Positions 46,659 to 55,451 of a stretch of DNA of 64,000 nucleotides are shown piece after piece (the stretch's first letter is position 1; each line of letters opens with the position of its first letter). The position numbers and the translations under genes were made by a program. The notes under the pieces are model-generated. The model had not been told where the DNA came from. It worked only from the letters and a program-made list of their open reading frames with translations, and ran no database searches. This DNA is from Paracoccus rhizosphaerae (GTDB lineage Bacteria > Pseudomonadota > Alphaproteobacteria > Rhodobacterales > Rhodobacteraceae): positions 17,072-81,071 of the forward strand of contig NZ_JAOTBE010000009.1 in assembly GCF_026162645.1 (NCBI RefSeq), written 5' to 3'.

Positions 46659-47999
46659 TCACCCGTCATTCCGCGGCGTCAGGCGCAGCCAGATGCCGTC
46701 GGTGGCGCGGATCGTCAGGCGGGCGACCGGCATGGGCTGGCGGTCTGTGACCTCGAGCCGCCAGCGACCGACGATGCTGGCCAGCATGATGACGCCTTCG
46801 GCCATGGCAAGGCTGGCACCGGGGCAGGCGCGCGGGCCGGCCGAGAAGGGGATGTAGGCAAGGCGGGCGCTGGCTCTCCCTTCTGGGGTGGCCCATCGGG
46901 AAGGGTCGAAGTCGTCCGGGCGGCTCCACAGCCTGCGATGGCGATGCAGGTGCCAGGGAGAGATGGTCAGCTGCGCCCCGCGGGGCACCCTGCGGCCGCG
47001 GAAGGTGTCCTCATTCGTCGCCTCGCGTACGAACATCGCGACGGCTGGATAAAGGCGCAGCGCTTCCCGGAAAACGGCACGGGTGTCCTTCAGCGCGCCC
47101 ACGCTGGCGAACTCGTCGGTCAGCAGGACGCCTTCCCTCGCGATCTTGTCCTGCCACTTGGGGTGTGCCGCCAGCAGCCACAGCGCCCAGGCCAGCACCT
47201 GCGCGCTGGTCTCGTGGCCGGCCAGGAACAGGACGGCGACCTGGTCGACCATCTCGGCTTCGGTGAAACAGGTGCCGGTCCGGGGATCGGGCGTCGACAT
47301 GAGGCGGGTGGCGGCGTCGTCGGGCGCGGTGCCGGCGGCGATCGCGCGATGGCGGTCGGCAACCAGCTGGCGGATCAGGCCGCGGATCCGCGCGGCCGTC
47401 GAACGGGTGCGGCGGGAATGGAGCCGGGGCATCCAGCGCGGCAGGGGCAGCAGCGCCGCCAGGTTCACCAGTGGAGCCGCCTCCTGGTGGTCGCGGAACG
47501 CGGCAAAGACCTCGGCCGCGATGCGATGTTCGACGGGCAGCGAAAACAGCGTGCGGAAGATCACGTCGGCGGCGGCATGGGCGGCTGCAGGCTCGATGTC
47601 CTGCACTCCGGGTTGCAGGCGAAGCGCCGCGGCACGCGCGGCGTCAATAAGGGCTGCGTGGCTGGCGCGGACCCGGCCGCCTTCGAAGGCGGGGTCAATG
47701 ATGCGGCGCTGGCGGGCCCAGTCCTCGCCATTCGAGATGAACACCCCGTTGCCTAGAAGCGGCGCCAGCCCCTCGCGCATGCGGGCGGACTTGGGAAACG
47801 CGCCGGGCCTGTCCTGCAGGATCAGCCGGACCAGGTCGGGATCGTTGCAGAAGAAGCTGTGGATCAGCGGGCTTCTGAACTCGGCCATCCAGGCGTCATA
47901 GAGCCGCTCGGGCAGGGCGGACAGCAGGTCATGGCGAAAACCGCGGATCAGGCTGCGCAACGTGCCGCGCCCCTTCGCACCCTGCGGCCGAGGTGTCAT
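46659..47999 (-). CDS. Cytochrome P450
   Basis: Heme monooxygenase of 446 residues. The I-helix oxygen-binding motif AGHETS is at 260-265, the K-helix ExxR at about 312-315 (EALR), and the heme loop FSAGPRACPG at 385-394 with Cys392 as proximal ligand. The GNGVFISNGEDWARQRRIIDPAF segment resembles the C-helix of CYP4/CYP102-like fatty-acid hydroxylases, so a lipid or terpenoid substrate is plausible but unproven. The ATG overlaps the stop of the upstream membrane hydrolase (ATGA). No redox partner gene is adjacent. Confidence 0.93.
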   Translation of the reverse strand: MTPRPQGAKGRGTLRSLIRGFRHDLLSALPERLYDAWMAEFRSPLIHSFFCNDPDLVRLILQDRPGAFPKSARMREGLAPLLGNGVFISNGEDWARQRRIIDPAFEGGRVRASHAALIDAARAAALRLQPGVQDIEPAAAHAAADVIFRTLFSLPVEHRIAAEVFAAFRDHQEAAPLVNLAALLPLPRWMPRLHSRRTRSTAARIRGLIRQLVADRHRAIAAGTAPDDAATRLMSTPDPRTGTCFTEAEMVDQVAVLFLAGHETSAQVLAWALWLLAAHPKWQDKIAREGVLLTDEFASVGALKDTRAVFREALRLYPAVAMFVREATNEDTFRGRRVPRGAQLTISPWHLHRHRRLWSRPDDFDPSRWATPEGRASARLAYIPFSAGPRACPGASLAMAEGVIMLASIVGRWRLEVTDRQPMPVARLTIRATDGIWLRLTPRNDG

Positions 48000-49171
48000 C
48001 GCGCGCCTGCCGGTCTGGTGATCCGGCCCGGCGAATGTCTGCGCCCGGCAAAGCGCTGCGCCAGGGTCAGGGGGCCTGCCGTGATCGCGAAATAATCGTA
48101 GTTCAGGGGCCTGTCGAAGGCGCCCAGGTATTGAAAGTGCAGCTGGATCCAGCGTTTCCGCATCGCGGCCTGCCGTTCCTCCGACAGCGTCTGTCGGAAC
48201 GCCGCCGACAGGACCAGCGGCCAGCGCTGGTCCGGGCCTGCGGCGCCAGAAACCGCCACCGGATCGCAGAGCGCGAAGCAGCAGGCATCGCCCGGCGCAG
48301 TCACGTCGACCCAGAACACCCCCTCGGCCTGGCCGAGGAAAGACAGGTCCGCGCGCAGCCGGTCCGCGTCAGGCAGGAACGCCGCCATCGGGATTACCTG
48401 CCCAAGCGTCAAGAGCGAAATGGCCGGACAGCCGGACGGGGACTGCCGCAGCAGGTCGGCCACCACCGACACCGCAAGATAGGCGCCGGAAGAGTGGCCG
48501 ACGACCAGCACCTCGTCGGGACCGTCTTTCATGATCGCCCGCAGCCGATCGCGGAACTGCAGCAGGCGTTCTTCCAGCGCAGGGGGATAGGCGCCGCGAT
48601 GCTTGGCCGTGAACGCATAGTCATGCATCAGGTAGTGCGCATAGAGATACCGGTCCAGCCGGCGGCCCAGCCAGAGGACGCCCCACCCTGAAGCCGCGCC
48701 CAGCAGGGCTGCCAGCAGCAGTCCCCCCATTTCGGCGACGGCCCAGACCGCGGCCGCGGCGACCAGCAGCGCCAGCAGCAGCTGGCCCAGAAGCACAACC
48801 ACGGGATAGAGCGCGGCAATGACCGGTCCCCGCCGCAGCTTCATCAGCCGCCACAGCGTCCCGGTTCCGATGTAGATCCGGCAGGTGCGCAGAAGCTGGC
48901 CGTAGGTTCCGGCGATGCCCTGTCGCATCGACGCCTGCACCAGGTCGGACCACAGGGCAACCTCGACCACCGCCTCTGTCCCATGGCCCTCGACATGGCC
49001 TTCGACGCGCCAGGAATAGCGGCCGGCGCCTGCGGGCTTCACCTGCAGGCGGTGGCCCGAGATCTGCGACTGCTCGGCCGCGCCCGTCCGGTAAAGCTCG
49101 CGATAGCGGCGCGGCGGCATCGGGTCGAAGCCCGGCAGGTAGAGGACGTGGCGGCGGAAGGGACGGGTCAT
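47996..49171 (-). CDS. Membrane-anchored alpha/beta-hydrolase-fold protein
   Basis: A 391-residue protein combining two hydrophobic helices in the middle (about 117-141 and 145-168) with a hydrolase core. It opens RRHVLYLPGFDPMPPRRYRELYRTGAAEQ and later shows VLVVGHSSGAYLAVSVVADLL with a candidate nucleophile Ser227 in GHSSG. Acid and histidine partners were not assigned with certainty. It does not match a named family that I recognise. It is translationally coupled to the P450 gene, which suggests that the two act on the same, probably membrane-bound, substrate. Confidence 0.75.
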   Translation of the reverse strand: MTRPFRRHVLYLPGFDPMPPRRYRELYRTGAAEQSQISGHRLQVKPAGAGRYSWRVEGHVEGHGTEAVVEVALWSDLVQASMRQGIAGTYGQLLRTCRIYIGTGTLWRLMKLRRGPVIAALYPVVVLLGQLLLALLVAAAAVWAVAEMGGLLLAALLGAASGWGVLWLGRRLDRYLYAHYLMHDYAFTAKHRGAYPPALEERLLQFRDRLRAIMKDGPDEVLVVGHSSGAYLAVSVVADLLRQSPSGCPAISLLTLGQVIPMAAFLPDADRLRADLSFLGQAEGVFWVDVTAPGDACCFALCDPVAVSGAAGPDQRWPLVLSAAFRQTLSEERQAAMRKRWIQLHFQYLGAFDRPLNYDYFAITAGPLTLAQRFAGRRHSPGRITRPAGAR

Positions 49172-49228
49172 CTGGCCTCGGGTTTGGGCGCAGGATACGG
49201 GCTATCGTCCGCGCCACAAGCCCTGCCT

Positions 49229-49909
49229 TCAACTGCGCCAGCGGGCCTCGTGCGCCTCGATGGCGGCAATGCGGCGGGCGGTCGGGGGGTGGGACAGGAA
49301 CCACGCCGGCGCGGTGCCGCGGTTGCCGGTCAGCCGGTCCAGCTTGTGGAACAGGGATTTCTGCGGCTCGGTCCCGAACCCCGCCTTGATCATCAGCGCG
49401 CTGGCAAATCGGTCGGCCTCGAACTCGTCCTGTCGCGACAGGCGCGCCGCAACCGCGGTGGCGACGGCATTCGCGATCCAGGCGCCGAAGCCCGGCAGGA
49501 AGCGGCCAAGGACCCCCGCCAGCGCAAAGCGGATCGCGTTCTGGCCGGCGAAGTCGATCATCCGCCGCCGCGAATGCCCGAGCGAGACGTGACCCAGTTC
49601 GTGCGCGATGACGCTGGCCAACTCCTCGGCCGTCACCTCGCAGGCGTCCAGCTTGCGGATGAAGCCGCGGGTCAGGAAGATGCGGCCGTCGGGTGCGGCC
49701 AAGCCGTTGATCGGCTCGATCTCATAGATATGCGCCTCGATCGGCGGCAGGTCCATGGCCCGACCCAGACGTTCCAGCATCGGCTTCAGGCGCGGATGTC
49801 GCAGCGGCGTCGACTTCTCGTTCAGCTCGTGCTTGAGCCGCCACGCGGAAAAGAACCACATCGCGGCAAGGTAGAGGCCCAGAAGAAGAAGCGGCGTGAA
49901 CTTCAGCAT
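49229..49909 (-). CDS. M48-family membrane-anchored metalloprotease
   Basis: A 226-residue zinc protease with one N-terminal membrane helix (TPLLLLGLYLAAMWFFSAW) and the M48 catalytic centre: HELGH at 103-107 and Glu162 in QDEFEADRFA as third zinc ligand. The segment IYEIEPINGLAAPDGRIFLTRGFI matches Oma1/HtpX-like family members. The start ATG at 49909 overlaps the restored end of the broken DedA-like gene, indicating that the two were once co-translated. The rest of the operon continues with the hydrolase and P450. Confidence 0.88.
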   Translation of the reverse strand: MLKFTPLLLLGLYLAAMWFFSAWRLKHELNEKSTPLRHPRLKPMLERLGRAMDLPPIEAHIYEIEPINGLAAPDGRIFLTRGFIRKLDACEVTAEELASVIAHELGHVSLGHSRRRMIDFAGQNAIRFALAGVLGRFLPGFGAWIANAVATAVAARLSRQDEFEADRFASALMIKAGFGTEPQKSLFHKLDRLTGNRGTAPAWFLSHPPTARRIAAIEAHEARWRS

Positions 49910-50463
49910 CGGCTTAATATGGTACTGCCGCGCTGTTGCCGCCAGAGCTGCAACGCCCAAAGACCGAGACCAAGCGCCGCAGCCACGGCCAGCGCCTTCG
50001 GTGCCGCCGCTTCGGTTCCGCGAAAGCCGCGACCCCCCCCCGATGGCCGAACGTAAAGTGGACGGCGACCCAGATCGCCTTTCCAGGAACGCTGGCGGCC
50101 ATGAAGCGGGGCAGCGACAGGCCAGCCGCCCCGGCGACGTAGTTGCTGGCGGGTCCAAGCGGCGTGATCAGCCAGCGCGACAGGAACACCCCCGAGGCGC
50201 CCCGGCGCGCCACCAGCGCCTGTGCCCGTGCCAGCACCGCACCCCGCCGCCCCGGCCGGGCCAGCCAAGGGTGCAGCCGCCGCGCCAGCAGAAACGCCAA
50301 AATGTCGCCCATCGGGGCGCCGACGACCGCCGCGGTCGCCATCTCGACCAATTGCAGGTGCCCTGTGCCCGTCAGCGCGCCTGCGCTGATCAACAGGACA
50401 GAAACGCCGACAGTCCCAGCAGCCACGGCCTCAGACCGGCAGCAGGTGGGCCAGGCCGGTCAT
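49903..50463 (-). pseudogene. DedA/SNARE-associated-type membrane protein gene, broken by frameshifts
   Basis: Three pieces in different frames make one DedA-like protein. The original start is probably ATG 50463, overlapping the VWA stop (ATGA): MTGLAHLLPV then a TGA. Restoring one base gives RPWLLGLSAFL, and another restores LISAGALTGTGHLQLVEMATAAVVGAPMGDILAF ... FLSRWLITPLGPASNYVAGAAGLSLPRF. A run of nine G on the coding strand (plus 50033-50041 are C) shifts the end again; eight G would restore the C-terminal helix ALAVAAALGLGLWALQLWRQ and a stop at 49903 overlapping the M48 start. A 170-residue open piece from GTG 50426 could still be made. Confidence 0.7.
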
Positions 50464-51641
50464 CCCAGCATCCGCATGGCGCGCGTCAGCCCGTCCAGCG
50501 TCAGGGGCATCATGCGGCTTTCGAAGATCTGGCCGATCATGCCGATCGACTGGGTGCGGCGCCATTGCGCCTCCGGGACCGGGTTCAGCCAGATGTGGTC
50601 CGGCCATGTCTGCGCCAGGCGGCGCAGCCAGACCTCTCCGGCCTCGGGGTTCCAGTGTTCGTTCGCGCCGCCGGGTACTGCGATCTCGTAGGGGGACATC
50701 GACGCATCACCCACGACGATGCATTTGTAGTCGCGGCCATAGCGGTGAAGGACGTCCCAGGTCGGTACCTGTTCGGCCCACCGGCGGCGGTTGTCGGTCC
50801 ACAGACCCTCATAGAGGCAGTTGTGGAAATAGAAGTGCTGCATGTGCTTGAATTCCGCGCGAGCGGCGCTGAACAGCTCGTCCACGACGCGGATATGGTC
50901 GTCCATGCTGCCGCCGACATCCAGAAACAGCAGAACCTTGACGGCATTCCGACGCTCGGGCCGGGTCTTGACGTCTATGTAGCCGTGATCGGCGGTGGCG
51001 CGGATGGTGCCGGGCAGGTCCAGCTCGTCCGCTGCGCCGTGACGCGCCCATTGCCGCAGGCGCTTCAGCGCGACCTTGATGTTGCGGGTGCCAAGCTCGA
51101 CCCGGTCGTCGAAGTCGCGGAATTCGCGCTTGTACCAGACCTTCACGGCGCGGCGGTGGCGGCTTTCATCCTGACCGATCCGCACGCCTTCGGGGTTGTA
51201 GCCGTAAGCCCCGAAGGGCGAGGTTCCGGCCGTGCCGATCCACTTGTTGCCGCCCTGGTGGCGGCCCTGCTGTTCGGCCAGCCGCTGGCGCAGCTTGTCC
51301 ATCAGCGCCTCGAAGCTGCCGCTGCCCTGGACGTCGGCCTTCTCGGCATCGGTCAGCAGCTTCTCGGCCAGCTTTTCCAGCCATTCGCGGGGCAGGGCGC
51401 GGTCGTTGACCAGCGCCTCGACGGGGATGTCCTGCAGGCCGCCGAAGGTTTCCGCGAAGGCGCGGTCGAACCGGTCGAGGTGCCGTTCGTCCTTGACCAG
51501 CACGAGGCGCGCGAATCCATAGAAACCGTCGACCGTCCAGCCGGCGACACCGGCCTCCATGCCGCCCATCAGGTCCAGCCATTCCCGAAGCGACACCGGA
51601 ACCCCCTGCCGGCGCAAGCTGTCGAGGAAGGGCAGGAACAT
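50460..51641 (-). CDS. VWA domain-containing protein (CoxE-like)
   Basis: A soluble 393-residue protein with a von Willebrand A-type region in its second half (RNAVKVLLFLDVGGSMDDHIRVVDELFSAARAEFKHMQHFYFHNCLYEGLW, then YKCIVVGDASMSPYEI). The metal site reads D-V-G-G-S instead of DxSxS. The N-terminal part (MFLPFLDSLRRQGVPVSLREWLDLMGGMEAGV) is the CoxE-like domain. Such proteins often pair with MoxR ATPases, none of which is nearby. Start overlaps the preceding small gene (TGATG), stop overlaps the DedA-like start. Confidence 0.85.
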   Translation of the reverse strand: MFLPFLDSLRRQGVPVSLREWLDLMGGMEAGVAGWTVDGFYGFARLVLVKDERHLDRFDRAFAETFGGLQDIPVEALVNDRALPREWLEKLAEKLLTDAEKADVQGSGSFEALMDKLRQRLAEQQGRHQGGNKWIGTAGTSPFGAYGYNPEGVRIGQDESRHRRAVKVWYKREFRDFDDRVELGTRNIKVALKRLRQWARHGAADELDLPGTIRATADHGYIDVKTRPERRNAVKVLLFLDVGGSMDDHIRVVDELFSAARAEFKHMQHFYFHNCLYEGLWTDNRRRWAEQVPTWDVLHRYGRDYKCIVVGDASMSPYEIAVPGGANEHWNPEAGEVWLRRLAQTWPDHIWLNPVPEAQWRRTQSIGMIGQIFESRMMPLTLDGLTRAMRMLG

Positions 51642-51805
51642 CAGGCCATCCGGTGAATGATGATCGTGGCGAACAATCCGATCATCGCGAATCCCAGGGC
51701 GAAGGCAATCGCGTATTGCGCCCGGTCGCGGCTGTTGCCGCCCAGCTGACTGGCGCGGCGAAGGCCCAGCAGCGCTCCGATGATGGCGGCGGCGATGACG
51801 ATCAT
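51641..51805 (-). CDS. Small two-helix membrane protein
   Basis: A 54-residue protein with two hydrophobic helices, MIVIAAAIIGALLGL and AIAFALGFAMIGLFATIII, separated by a basic/polar loop (RRASQLGGNSRDRAQY). The ATG at 51805 has AAGGGATTGCC upstream and the stop overlaps the VWA start as TGATG, which supports a real first gene of this minus-strand run. No family recognised. Divergent from the GMC oxidoreductase gene, 124 bases away. Confidence 0.7.
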   Translation of the reverse strand: MIVIAAAIIGALLGLRRASQLGGNSRDRAQYAIAFALGFAMIGLFATIIIHRMA

Positions 51806-51929
51806 GGCAATCCCTTCGGCTACCGTTCTGTGACCCGTCGCAGATAGCCTGCGGGGGACACCCCCGCAACCGCAAGCGATCTTGCCCCTGCCCAAGACCG
51901 CCGCTAGCCTTCGCGGCGGGAGGACGGGC

Positions 51930-53546
51930 ATGCAGGATCTGGGCGAATACGACTATGTCATCGTGGGCGCAGGGTCGGCCGGCTGCGTGCTGGCGAACAG
52001 GCTTTCGGCCGATCCGCGCAACCGGGTCCTGCTGCTGGAAGCCGGGGGCCATGACAACCGCTTCTGGGTCCATGTGCCGGTGGGTTATCTTTACGCGATG
52101 GGCAACCCCAAGCTGGACTGGTGCTATCAGACCGAGCCTGAGCCGGGGCTGAACGGCAGGCGGCTGAACTATCCCCGCGGGCGGGTCATGGGCGGCTGTT
52201 CGTCGATCAACGGCATGATCTATATGCGCGGGCAGTCGGCCGACTATGACCGCTGGCGGCAGATGGGCAACACCGGTTGGGGCTGGTCTGACGTCCTGCC
52301 GCATTTCCGCGCCACCGAGCGGCACTATGGCCCCGCCTGCGACATCCACGGCGACGCCGGAGAATTGCGGGTCGAGCAGCAGCGCCTGCGCTGGCCGATC
52401 CTCGATGCCGTGGCCGAGGCCGCGCAGGAACTGGGCCTGCCGGCCTGTCCGGACTTCAACTGCGGCAACAACGAAGGCGTGGGCTATTTTCCTGTGACTC
52501 AGCGTCGCGGCATCCGCTGGAACGCGCGCAAGGCGTTCCTGGACCCCGTCCGCGGCCGCCCGAACCTGCGGATCGAGACCGACGCCCAGGTTCGGCGCCT
52601 GTCCTTCGACGGCCGCCGCGCGACGGGCGTGGTTCTGGACCAGCACGGCAGACGCTGCCTGGCGCGCGTCAGGGGCGAAGTGATCCTGGCTGCGGGGGCG
52701 ATCAACTCTCCGGCGCTGCTCGAGCTGTCGGGGATAGGTCAGGCCGGCCGGCTGGCGGGCCTGGGCATCGCGCCGGTCCACGATCTGCCGGGGGTGGGCG
52801 AAAACCTGCAGGACCATCTGCAGCTGCGAACCGTGTTCCGCATCAGCGGCGCGCGCACGCTGAACGATCGGGCGCGGACGATCTGGGGCAAGGCGGGCAT
52901 TGCGCTGGAATACGCGTTGCGTCGCAGCGGTCCCATGGCCATGGCGCCCAGCCAGCTGGGGATCTTCGCCAAGTCCTCGGACGCGTACGAGACGGCGAAC
53001 ATCGAATACCACGTCCAGCCGCTGTCGCTGGCGAAGTTCGGCGATCCGCTGGACGATTTTCCGGGGCTGACGATCTCGGTCTGCAACCTTCGTCCCGACA
53101 GTGTCGGGTCGTGCCACATCATGTCGCCCGAGCCTGGTGCCGCCCCGGCCATCGCGCCGCGTTACCTCTCGGCGGCGTCGGACCGGCAGGTGGCGATCGA
53201 CAGCCTGCGCCACGCCCGGCAGCTGATGGCCACGCGACGTCTGGCAGAGTTCACGCCCATCGAGGTCAAGCCCGGCGCCGATCTGATCAGCGATGACGAT
53301 CTGGCCCGTGCGGCAGGCGATGTCGGGACGACCATCTTCCACCCCGTCGGCACGACGAAGATGGGTAACGATCCCATGGCCGTCGTCGACGAAAAGCTGC
53401 GCGTTCACGGCATGGCGGGGCTGCGGGTCGTGGACGCGGGGGTGATGCCCTCGATCGTGTCGGGCAACACCCATGCTCCGGTGACGATGATCGCCGACAA
53501 GGCCAGCGGGATGATCCTGCAGGTGGCGCGGGAAGGGGCGCTCTAG
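51930..53546 (+). CDS. GMC-family oxidoreductase (choline dehydrogenase-like)
   Basis: FAD-dependent alcohol oxidoreductase, 538 residues. N-terminal dinucleotide fold VIVGAGSAGCVLANRLSAD and LLLEAGG, PROSITE-like GMC motifs PRGRVMGGCSSINGMIYMRG and GAINSPALLELSGIG, and C-terminal HPVGTTKMG and SGNTHAPVTMIADKAS with the active-site histidine/asparagine region. Substrate is a primary alcohol of unknown identity; choline is one candidate. Start at 51930 follows GGGAGGACGGGC. Its stop overlaps the convergent GH1 gene by 4 bases. Confidence 0.92.
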   Translation: MQDLGEYDYVIVGAGSAGCVLANRLSADPRNRVLLLEAGGHDNRFWVHVPVGYLYAMGNPKLDWCYQTEPEPGLNGRRLNYPRGRVMGGCSSINGMIYMRGQSADYDRWRQMGNTGWGWSDVLPHFRATERHYGPACDIHGDAGELRVEQQRLRWPILDAVAEAAQELGLPACPDFNCGNNEGVGYFPVTQRRGIRWNARKAFLDPVRGRPNLRIETDAQVRRLSFDGRRATGVVLDQHGRRCLARVRGEVILAAGAINSPALLELSGIGQAGRLAGLGIAPVHDLPGVGENLQDHLQLRTVFRISGARTLNDRARTIWGKAGIALEYALRRSGPMAMAPSQLGIFAKSSDAYETANIEYHVQPLSLAKFGDPLDDFPGLTISVCNLRPDSVGSCHIMSPEPGAAPAIAPRYLSAASDRQVAIDSLRHARQLMATRRLAEFTPIEVKPGADLISDDDLARAAGDVGTTIFHPVGTTKMGNDPMAVVDEKLRVHGMAGLRVVDAGVMPSIVSGNTHAPVTMIADKASGMILQVAREGAL

Positions 53547-54850
53547 CCCCTCAGCATGTCGCGGAAGGCGTGCCAGCTGGCCTTGGGCGTCCGCGTCATC
53601 GTGTCATAGTCGACATGCACCAGCCCGAAGCGCGGCCCGTATCCCCAACCCCATTCGTAGTTGTCCAGAAGTGACCAGTAGAAGAACCCGCGCACGTCAA
53701 CGCCCTGGTCGATCGCTGCCTTTGTGGCGCGCAGGTGATCGGCGATGAACTGCACCCGGCGGGGGTCCTGGGCCACGTCCGGCCCCGCCGCCAGCGCCAT
53801 GCCGTTTTCCGTCACATAAAGCGGGAGGCTGCCGGTGTGGTCGCGGGCCAGCCGGGTCAGGAACTCGGTCAGGCCCTCGGGGCGGATCTCCCAGTCCATC
53901 TGCGTCTTGGGCAGCGTGCCCGGCGCTTCGGCCGCATGGGGCCAGAGGCCGGGATCGGCGGTATAGAGCCTGCGCGTGTAATAATTCACGCCCAGCCAGT
54001 CCAGGGGCTGCGCGATCAGGTCCATGTCCGCCTGCCAGCCCTGCGGCAGATAGGGTCGCATTCCCTGCAGCGCGGCATCCGGATAACCTTGGCCCATCAG
54101 CGCGCGGATGAACCACTGGTTATAGATCGCGTCCTGCGTTTCGGCGGCCTGCGTGGCGCCGGGGCTGTTGTCGGCGGGGTGGCTGGTCTCGAAGTTGAGG
54201 ACGATGCCCAGATTCTTTGCGCCGGACGCCCGCAGCGCCTGCATGGCCGTCCCGTGGGCCAGCAGCACGTGGTGCATGGCGCGGCTGGCCGCCGAGATGT
54301 CCCGCAAGCCGGGCGCGTGATGGCCCAGGAAATGAGACAGCCAGGCGATGCACCACGGCTCGTTCAAGGTGGCGGCTGTGGCGGTGCGGTCACCGATGCG
54401 GTCATGGACGGCGGTGCAGAAGTCGGCAAAGCGTGCGGCGATGTCACGGTTTTGCCAGCCGCCCATGGCCGACAGCGCCGCCGGGAGTTCCCAGTGGTAG
54501 AAGGTGACAAAGGGTTTCAGGCCCCGTTCCACCATCCCGTCCACCAGCCGGTCATAGAAATCCAACCCCTGAGGGTCGATCGTCATTCCGTCCGGCATCA
54601 CCCGCGCCCAAGAGGTCGAGAAGCGATAGGCGTCGAAGCCCGCGTCCCGCACCAGGTCCAGGTCCTGCGGCCAAAGGTTTATATGGTCGCAGGCCCGGCT
54701 GCCGTTGCTGTCGTCGGCGATGTTGCCGGGCGTGGCGGCGAAAGTATCCCAATGCGACAGGCCGGCGCCCGCTGTCCCCTCGATCTGATAGGCCGAGGTC
54801 GCGGCGCCGAAGGTGAAGTCACGCGGAAATCCCGTGCGTTGCGGCAGCAT
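53543..54850 (-). CDS. GH1-family beta-glucosidase
   Basis: Retaining beta-glycosidase, 435 residues. N-terminus FPRDFTFGAATSAYQIEGTAGAGLSHWDTFA is the GH1 signature region; TLNEPWCIAW has the acid/base glutamate and LYVTENGMAL the nucleophile glutamate; FFYWSLLDNYEWGWGYGPRFGLVHVDY completes the aglycone site. No signal peptide, so it acts in the cytoplasm on imported oligosaccharides or glycosides. Length is usual. Confidence 0.95.
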   Translation of the reverse strand: MLPQRTGFPRDFTFGAATSAYQIEGTAGAGLSHWDTFAATPGNIADDSNGSRACDHINLWPQDLDLVRDAGFDAYRFSTSWARVMPDGMTIDPQGLDFYDRLVDGMVERGLKPFVTFYHWELPAALSAMGGWQNRDIAARFADFCTAVHDRIGDRTATAATLNEPWCIAWLSHFLGHHAPGLRDISAASRAMHHVLLAHGTAMQALRASGAKNLGIVLNFETSHPADNSPGATQAAETQDAIYNQWFIRALMGQGYPDAALQGMRPYLPQGWQADMDLIAQPLDWLGVNYYTRRLYTADPGLWPHAAEAPGTLPKTQMDWEIRPEGLTEFLTRLARDHTGSLPLYVTENGMALAAGPDVAQDPRRVQFIADHLRATKAAIDQGVDVRGFFYWSLLDNYEWGWGYGPRFGLVHVDYDTMTRTPKASWHAFRDMLRG

Positions 54851-55076
54851 CTCATTCTCCCTCTGTTGCGGTATGCTGTCACGTCAGGCCGCCACGGGGA
54901 AGGGGCATGTGCCCCCGTCGGTCAGCATCGCGCCATCGCCGATGCGGTTGCATCTGGCAGCCGCCGGCGACAGGATGCGACGACGAAAACGCCGCCTTGC
55001 AGGGACCGGTTCGCAGGGCACCGGGTCCGTCCTGCGGCGGCATCGTTAAGGTCAACAGATTGCTTGCCGGGGCACC

Positions 55077-55451
55077 ATGTCACAACACCCTGACCTGAAG
55101 GTCTTCGACAAGATCATTTCGGATCGCGGGTCGCGCTATGCCGTGTCGGGCGGGCCTGTCCGCGACGCGACCGAAGTCGCCGCGCTGCTGACCGAACTGA
55201 GGCGCAGCAAGCGGTTCGCCAAAGCCACGCACCACAGCTGGGCTGCCGTTATGGGCGGCGATCCAGTCAAGGATGACGACGGCGAAAGCGGCGCAGGTGC
55301 GTTGATCCTGCAGATGCTCGAACGGGCCGGCCTGCAGGATCATGTGGTGATTGTCACGCGCTGGTATGGCGGCAAGCATCTGGGCGGCGACCGCTTCCGC
55401 CATGTGGCAGATGCTGTGCGCCATTACCTGCGCGAGACGGGCTTGGGTTAG
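55077..55451 (+). CDS. UPF0029/IMPACT-type (YigZ N-terminal-like) protein
   Basis: A 124-residue protein matching the N-terminal domain of YigZ/IMPACT: RRSKRFAKATHHSWAAVMG, then KDDDGESGAGALILQMLERAGLQDHVVIVTRWYGGKHLGGDRFRHVADAVRHYL, where the D-D-x-G-E-P/S and WYGGxxLG stretches are the conserved core. The second ferredoxin-like domain of full-length YigZ is absent. Role unknown; IMPACT homologues are linked with translation control. Its stop lies 4 bases inside the end of the convergent MDR gene. Confidence 0.82.
   Translation: MSQHPDLKVFDKIISDRGSRYAVSGGPVRDATEVAALLTELRRSKRFAKATHHSWAAVMGGDPVKDDDGESGAGALILQMLERAGLQDHVVIVTRWYGGKHLGGDRFRHVADAVRHYLRETGLG

Noticed and set aside
50460..53474. 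1004-codon minus-strand open frame covering the VWA gene and the GMC oxidoreductase
   Set aside because: Only the part from 51641 down has VWA-family sequence and a coupled start; the rest is the reverse of the GMC gene.
54851..55076. Intergenic stretch with a GGGGCA/TGCCCC dyad near 54905, considered as a riboswitch
   Set aside because: Only one simple hairpin and no conserved riboswitch core; nothing more to support.
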